Made by a program: the position numbers and the translations under genes. Of a DNA stretch of 64,000 nucleotides, positions 60,873 through 64,000 are shown one piece after another. This stretch comes from Ureibacillus xyleni. GTDB lineage: Bacteria; Bacillota; Bacilli; Bacillales_A; Planococcaceae. The notes under the pieces were generated by a model, which was not told the DNA's origin, made no database searches, and saw only the letters and a program-made list of their open reading frames with translations. The DNA is taken from positions 51,490 to 115,489 of the forward strand of contig NZ_OBMQ01000013.1 of assembly GCF_900217795.1 (NCBI RefSeq), read 5' to 3'. Each line of letters begins with the position of its first letter. Within the stretch, counting starts at the first letter, position 1.

Positions 60873-62426
60873 TTAACCAAACTTATTAAATGATAGATTC
60901 AAATGCTCTTGTCGATCTGGATTAAAAATTAATTGATTTAAGTATGTCATCAATTGATCGTACCCTGCTACTGGCTCTAATATATCTGTCCATTCTTTAA
61001 CAACCTGAATTAGTTGCTCTCTATATCTAGCTTTTTTATCTTTTAATAGATTCAGTGCATGCTGAATAAACAGGCTGACTGTCGACCATCCTGTTTTTGC
61101 ATTACGCCCTTTTCCTGTTACCGTTTTTACTATTTTTTTAGATACTTTAATTATTTGATTCAATGTACTTTGAGGAATACCAATTGCTTCACAGATTTCT
61201 TTTTGTGTACGCCAAATAAACGGTTCAGAAAGGTTATTTTCTGCCGTGATATATTGAATGAGATCTTGTTCCCATTCTTCATAATGGCTTCTTGTACGGT
61301 CCTCACGCTCTTTCTTAAATTTGTACCACACATGTTTTCCAAAGTTTACTTTAATAGACTGACCTTTATGTACATGGATGGCTAATAATGCTTCGATATA
61401 TTCTTTACATGCCCCTTTATACTTACCAGAATAAGCTGATTCAACAATGCTTCGTAAATCAGCTCCTTTTAATGAATATCGTAAACGAGTATTATATTCA
61501 TCAATGAAATCAAATGTACGAGCTTTATCCCAACCTTCACTAAAGCACACTAAAGCAAGCGTAAACATCGTGTTATTACGCCCAATTTGCCCCTTTTCTC
61601 CTTTTATATCAACTGCATGAATTAAAGCCTGGAACCACTCTGAATCCATAACTGAAGTTGCTTTTAATTTTGATGGCACAACAAATAAAGGCCGCTCTAA
61701 ATCATCATCAAATCGAGTAGACCAATTAATCAATGTCGCCATATCGTATGTATTCTCTAGTTGCATCCAAACAATATTATCTGCTTTAGGAAGACGGAAA
61801 AAGCCAAAATCATTGCAGAACGGATCTGCTTCAACAGCTTTTAAACTTCTTTTTAGATTATCGGATATGCGTTTAGCTACTGTTAACCCACGAAATTCAC
61901 GTCTATTTGAAATGAATAATGGGTTCTCCAATACAAAATACACTTGGTACCCACGATCTGAAGCTACGAGCATTGTTGGTAGACCAATAGAATCATCCAT
62001 ACACGCCATTAAAATCTCTTGAACTGAATAGGCCTTTGTATCAATATCTACGACAAATGTATTGATTTGTAGTAGATTTTTCTCTTCAAACCCTCGAATC
62101 ATACGACGGTTTTCATCCGAGTAGCCGAATTTTCGATAAATATTTGGTGTGAAATGTGTTAATCCAGCTGCATCTTCTAAAAGCGTCTCTTTTGATGTGA
62201 TAATATACCCTTTCACACCTGTTGCTAAGAAATCACTTTTAGAGCGCACCACAAAAATAGCCCCTTTTTTAGAGAGCTTGTCTTGTTTTGCTGCCTCAAC
62301 TTGTGCTGGTAATGAAGTCTTTGAATTTTTTGTTTTGTACTTTGTCAAACCATTATGTAGTAATACATCGTATACGTTCTCTAAATCTATGTTTATATTA
62401 TTCTTCACAAAGACTGATTGCTGCAT
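60873..62426 (-). CDS. Plasmid primase (AEP-like with PriCT region)
   Basis: A 517-residue protein. The central core has the AEP-type acidic motif INTFVVDIDTKAY (Asp-x-Asp), GLPTMLVASDRGYQVYFVLENP and ADPFCNDFGFFRLP, as in primase-polymerase folds of Gram-positive plasmids. The following region (NNTMFTLALVCFSEGW...) is a PriCT-type helical domain, and the C-terminus contains a winged helix (TQKEICEAIGIPQSTLNQIIKVS). It probably primes plasmid replication or the transferred strand. It reads away from the iteron region, which lies immediately upstream. Confidence 0.78.
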   Translation of the reverse strand: MQQSVFVKNNINIDLENVYDVLLHNGLTKYKTKNSKTSLPAQVEAAKQDKLSKKGAIFVVRSKSDFLATGVKGYIITSKETLLEDAAGLTHFTPNIYRKFGYSDENRRMIRGFEEKNLLQINTFVVDIDTKAYSVQEILMACMDDSIGLPTMLVASDRGYQVYFVLENPLFISNRREFRGLTVAKRISDNLKRSLKAVEADPFCNDFGFFRLPKADNIVWMQLENTYDMATLINWSTRFDDDLERPLFVVPSKLKATSVMDSEWFQALIHAVDIKGEKGQIGRNNTMFTLALVCFSEGWDKARTFDFIDEYNTRLRYSLKGADLRSIVESAYSGKYKGACKEYIEALLAIHVHKGQSIKVNFGKHVWYKFKKEREDRTRSHYEEWEQDLIQYITAENNLSEPFIWRTQKEICEAIGIPQSTLNQIIKVSKKIVKTVTGKGRNAKTGWSTVSLFIQHALNLLKDKKARYREQLIQVVKEWTDILEPVAGYDQLMTYLNQLIFNPDRQEHLNLSFNKFG

Positions 62427-62512
62427 CGTATTTCACCTCTTGCTCTACCCATTTCTATTAAGAACAAGTATACAAAACGCAATTTGGCAAAAATGGGCTT
62501 CTCTAAGAGAAA

Positions 62513-63085
62513 AACGAACCACTTTTCGAACCACTCTCAGCCTTAGAACCACAAGGGATTGGGGAAATTACCAAAATTTAAATACTATGAACGTTGGACG
62601 AGAAAACGAACCACTTTTCACGAAAACGAACCACCCTTAAACTATTCATATAATCATGTGGAACCTTGATATTACAAGCTTTATTAATGTTCTAAAGTAA
62701 TCCATTAGTAAAACTACTGGACGGGGGGAAATACAAAATTATCGTTTTTTTGTATAACTACTGGACGGAAAATAACCTCAAAACAGACCAATTTTACGTC
62801 CAATCATCATACCTTTTTTAAAAAATCGCGTAATATCAACATTTATTGTATGGCTATTGGACGGGAAAATTTTTTTTGTATAGCTATTGGACGGAAAAAC
62901 GAACCACCAAAATTTCAAATTGTATGGACTATAGACGTTCTTATTAAGAAACTCGACCACTTTGTATAGCTGTTGGACGGAATTAAACCATTGTTAAACC
63001 ACACATATCCATAATGTTACAAATATCGACATAAACGAACCACTTTGTATAGCTACCGGACGGAATTATACCGAAAACGAACCAC
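62513..63085 (+). repeat. AACGAACCAC iteron family (origin region)
   Basis: Six exact copies of AACGAACCAC, at 62513, 62605, 62625, 62898, 63034 and 63076, plus degenerate ones (TTCGAACCAC at 62525; ACTCGACCAC at 62951). All are in the same orientation, as expected for iterons. The core CGAACC also forms an inverted repeat at 63176-63210. Confidence 0.75.
62710..63067 (+). repeat. TTGTATAGCTATTGGACGGA iteron family (origin region)
   Basis: Direct repeats of the consensus TTGTATAGCTATTGGACGGA begin at 62750, 62846, 62876, 62962 and 63045, with a partial copy at 62710 (AAAACTACTGGACGG) and a decayed one at 62920. Several are joined directly to an AACGAACCAC unit. The whole 62427-63251 spacer has no credible gene and looks like a replication origin. 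Confidence 0.78.
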
Positions 63086-63175
63086 AATGGTCTATTAAAG
63101 CTCTTTCTCAGCCATAATCATGCGAAAAATCCACAGTATCTCTAATAAAGTGGATCGCAAAACCAAATACTACCG

Positions 63176-63219
63176 AAACGGTTCGTTTATAATGACTTTT
63201 CGAACCGTTTTGTTATAAT
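63176..63219 (+). promoter_or_regulatory. Inverted-repeat operator and promoter of the right-end gene
   Basis: AAACGGTTCG (63176-63185) and CGAACCGTTT (63201-63210) are perfect inverted copies, just upstream of a TATAAT (63214-63219). The arm core CGAACC is that of the iterons, which suggests that a replication initiator represses its own gene here. Confidence 0.65.
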
Positions 63220-63251
63220 AAAAATAAAATCATGTATAGGAGGTGGACATT

Positions 63252-64000
63252 TTGAGCCTCGAACGTCTACCAAATCGTATGGTAATTAAGAAAGAATTGT
63301 TACCTATTGCACTTTATCAAGAGGCTATACCAACGTTTGCACAATATGATGCTGCGAGTAAATGGGAGCAGGAAGCTGAAAGGATGGCAAATGACTTAAG
63401 CTATATACCTAGTGATAGTTTCCAAGCCTTGTATCAGTGCGTATATGACACGTTGCTACAAGGTAGACCAGCAACAAAAGCTCTTCTACGTGAAGCATTT
63501 GTGGACTATATTGATTCAATCGTATACGAGGTTGAACCATATCTTCAAAAAGAAGAACTAGAAGCAAACTCGACCACTGCTCCCACTTTAATTGAAAATG
63601 AACAATTATCTTTTGACATAGTGGAAGAAGCCGTCGAAAGTGAACGTATTTTTACAACGATGAACTCCGATTTTATGTTCATGCGAAATACACTTTCACA
63701 AGGGAAGAAATTTATGGCACAAGATGACGGTACATATATATCAGAAATTGTTGATAATAAAGGTGAATTACGAGGAACTGCTGAACTTCGTAAAGAAACA
63801 ATTGAGATGCATGATGCTGAACATGCTGCTTTATGGTTACAACTCGTAGAATCAACGTTAAATGCGTTTGACGAGTTGACAGCCGACTTACTAGATATTA
63901 TTTCGCATATGTGGGTACTACAAGGGAAAGATGAGGATGGATATATTGAGTTTCATAGTGATGAAGTATTAAAGCTACGTCACGATAGTCCTGATAGCAA
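63252..64000 (+). CDS. Probable replication initiator, N-terminal part (runs off the window)
   Basis: An open frame of 249 codons from TTG 63252 (after AGGAGGTGG) to the right edge without a stop. It starts MSLERLPNRMVIKKELLPIALYQE and continues as a mostly helical, acidic protein (WEQEAERMANDLSYIPSDSFQALYQ; LRKETIEMHDAEHAALWLQL; ADLLDIISHMWVLQGKDEDGYIEFHSDEVLKLR), the last part having the look of a winged-helix region. I do not recognise the family by sequence. Position directly downstream of iterons and an iteron-core operator argues for the Rep protein. Confidence 0.7.
   Translation, partial: MSLERLPNRMVIKKELLPIALYQEAIPTFAQYDAASKWEQEAERMANDLSYIPSDSFQALYQCVYDTLLQGRPATKALLREAFVDYIDSIVYEVEPYLQKEELEANSTTAPTLIENEQLSFDIVEEAVESERIFTTMNSDFMFMRNTLSQGKKFMAQDDGTYISEIVDNKGELRGTAELRKETIEMHDAEHAALWLQLVESTLNAFDELTADLLDIISHMWVLQGKDEDGYIEFHSDEVLKLRHDSPDS

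Noticed and set aside
62778..62960. A 60-codon minus-strand frame in the origin region
   Set aside because: It runs straight through the iterons, has no start context, and its composition reflects the repeats.
62427..63251. A CRISPR array, suggested by the repeated units
   Set aside because: Spacing is irregular, units vary and are interleaved with a second repeat, and no cas genes are present; iterons fit better.

Overview
The window looks like part of a large low-GC plasmid (or integrated plasmid) from a Gram-positive spore-forming relative of Bacillus, most likely the Lysinibacillus/Solibacillus/Sporosarcina group. The evidence is AT-rich DNA, AGGAGG-type ribosome sites with frequent TTG and GTG starts, many Bacillales families (CtaG, PCYCGC lipoprotein, YdhK, CueP, CadC, a SpoIIP remnant) and a plasmid backbone at the right end. 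The genus is an inference.

Positions 600-40,800 form a metal and envelope-redox island. It holds cadmium/zinc genes (cadC-cadA; a CzrA-like repressor with CzcD; a ZIP transporter), copper genes (csoR-copZ-copA, a CPH-type CopB, a multicopper oxidase, YdhK, CueP, a membrane cupredoxin, a Cys-rich four-helix copper protein, Sco1) and thiol-redox and cytochrome-assembly genes (bdbD-bdbC-ccdA-resA, a second ccdA, a third CcdA/DsbD-like protein, ctaG). A sensor kinase and OmpR-type regulator lie inside a six-gene operon with ccdA2, cueP and two envelope genes. Broken pieces, namely a group II intron tail and a SpoIIP pseudogene, show that the island was assembled by recombination. From 41 to 48 kb there is a vitamin B6 pair (ECF S component and PdxK), a coiled-coil HTH protein beside AGAATAGAAAAG direct repeats, an AbiEi/AbiEii toxin-antitoxin pair and a T-box-controlled ATP-grasp gene.

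From 48.4 to 64 kb lies the plasmid backbone. It starts with a 12-gene leftward operon (ERF annealing protein, SSB, CHC2 zinc-finger protein, PD-(D/E)XK nuclease and small proteins). Next come a MerR/Fe-S metallochaperone pair without mercuric reductase, a replication-relaxation-like protein, an S1-domain protein, a TraG/VirD4-type ATPase, a small XRE repressor and a plasmid primase. An iteron-rich origin candidate precedes a gene that runs off the right end.

The most notable result is regulatory. By eye I find (1) a tandem box, TCTGCATA-N3-TCTCCATA, exactly 9 bp upstream of a -10 element at nine promoters, including that of the two-component operon; (2) cad-type TCAAA-N6-TTTGA operators at the cad, oxidoreductase and bdb/sco promoters; (3) 17-bp ATACC-N7-GGTAT sites at three copper promoters; (4) TAACG-N6-CGTTA palindromes on the core promoters of the ERF operon, the coupling ATPase and the XRE gene; and (5) two interleaved iteron families whose CGAACC core recurs as an inverted repeat at the promoter of the adjacent gene.
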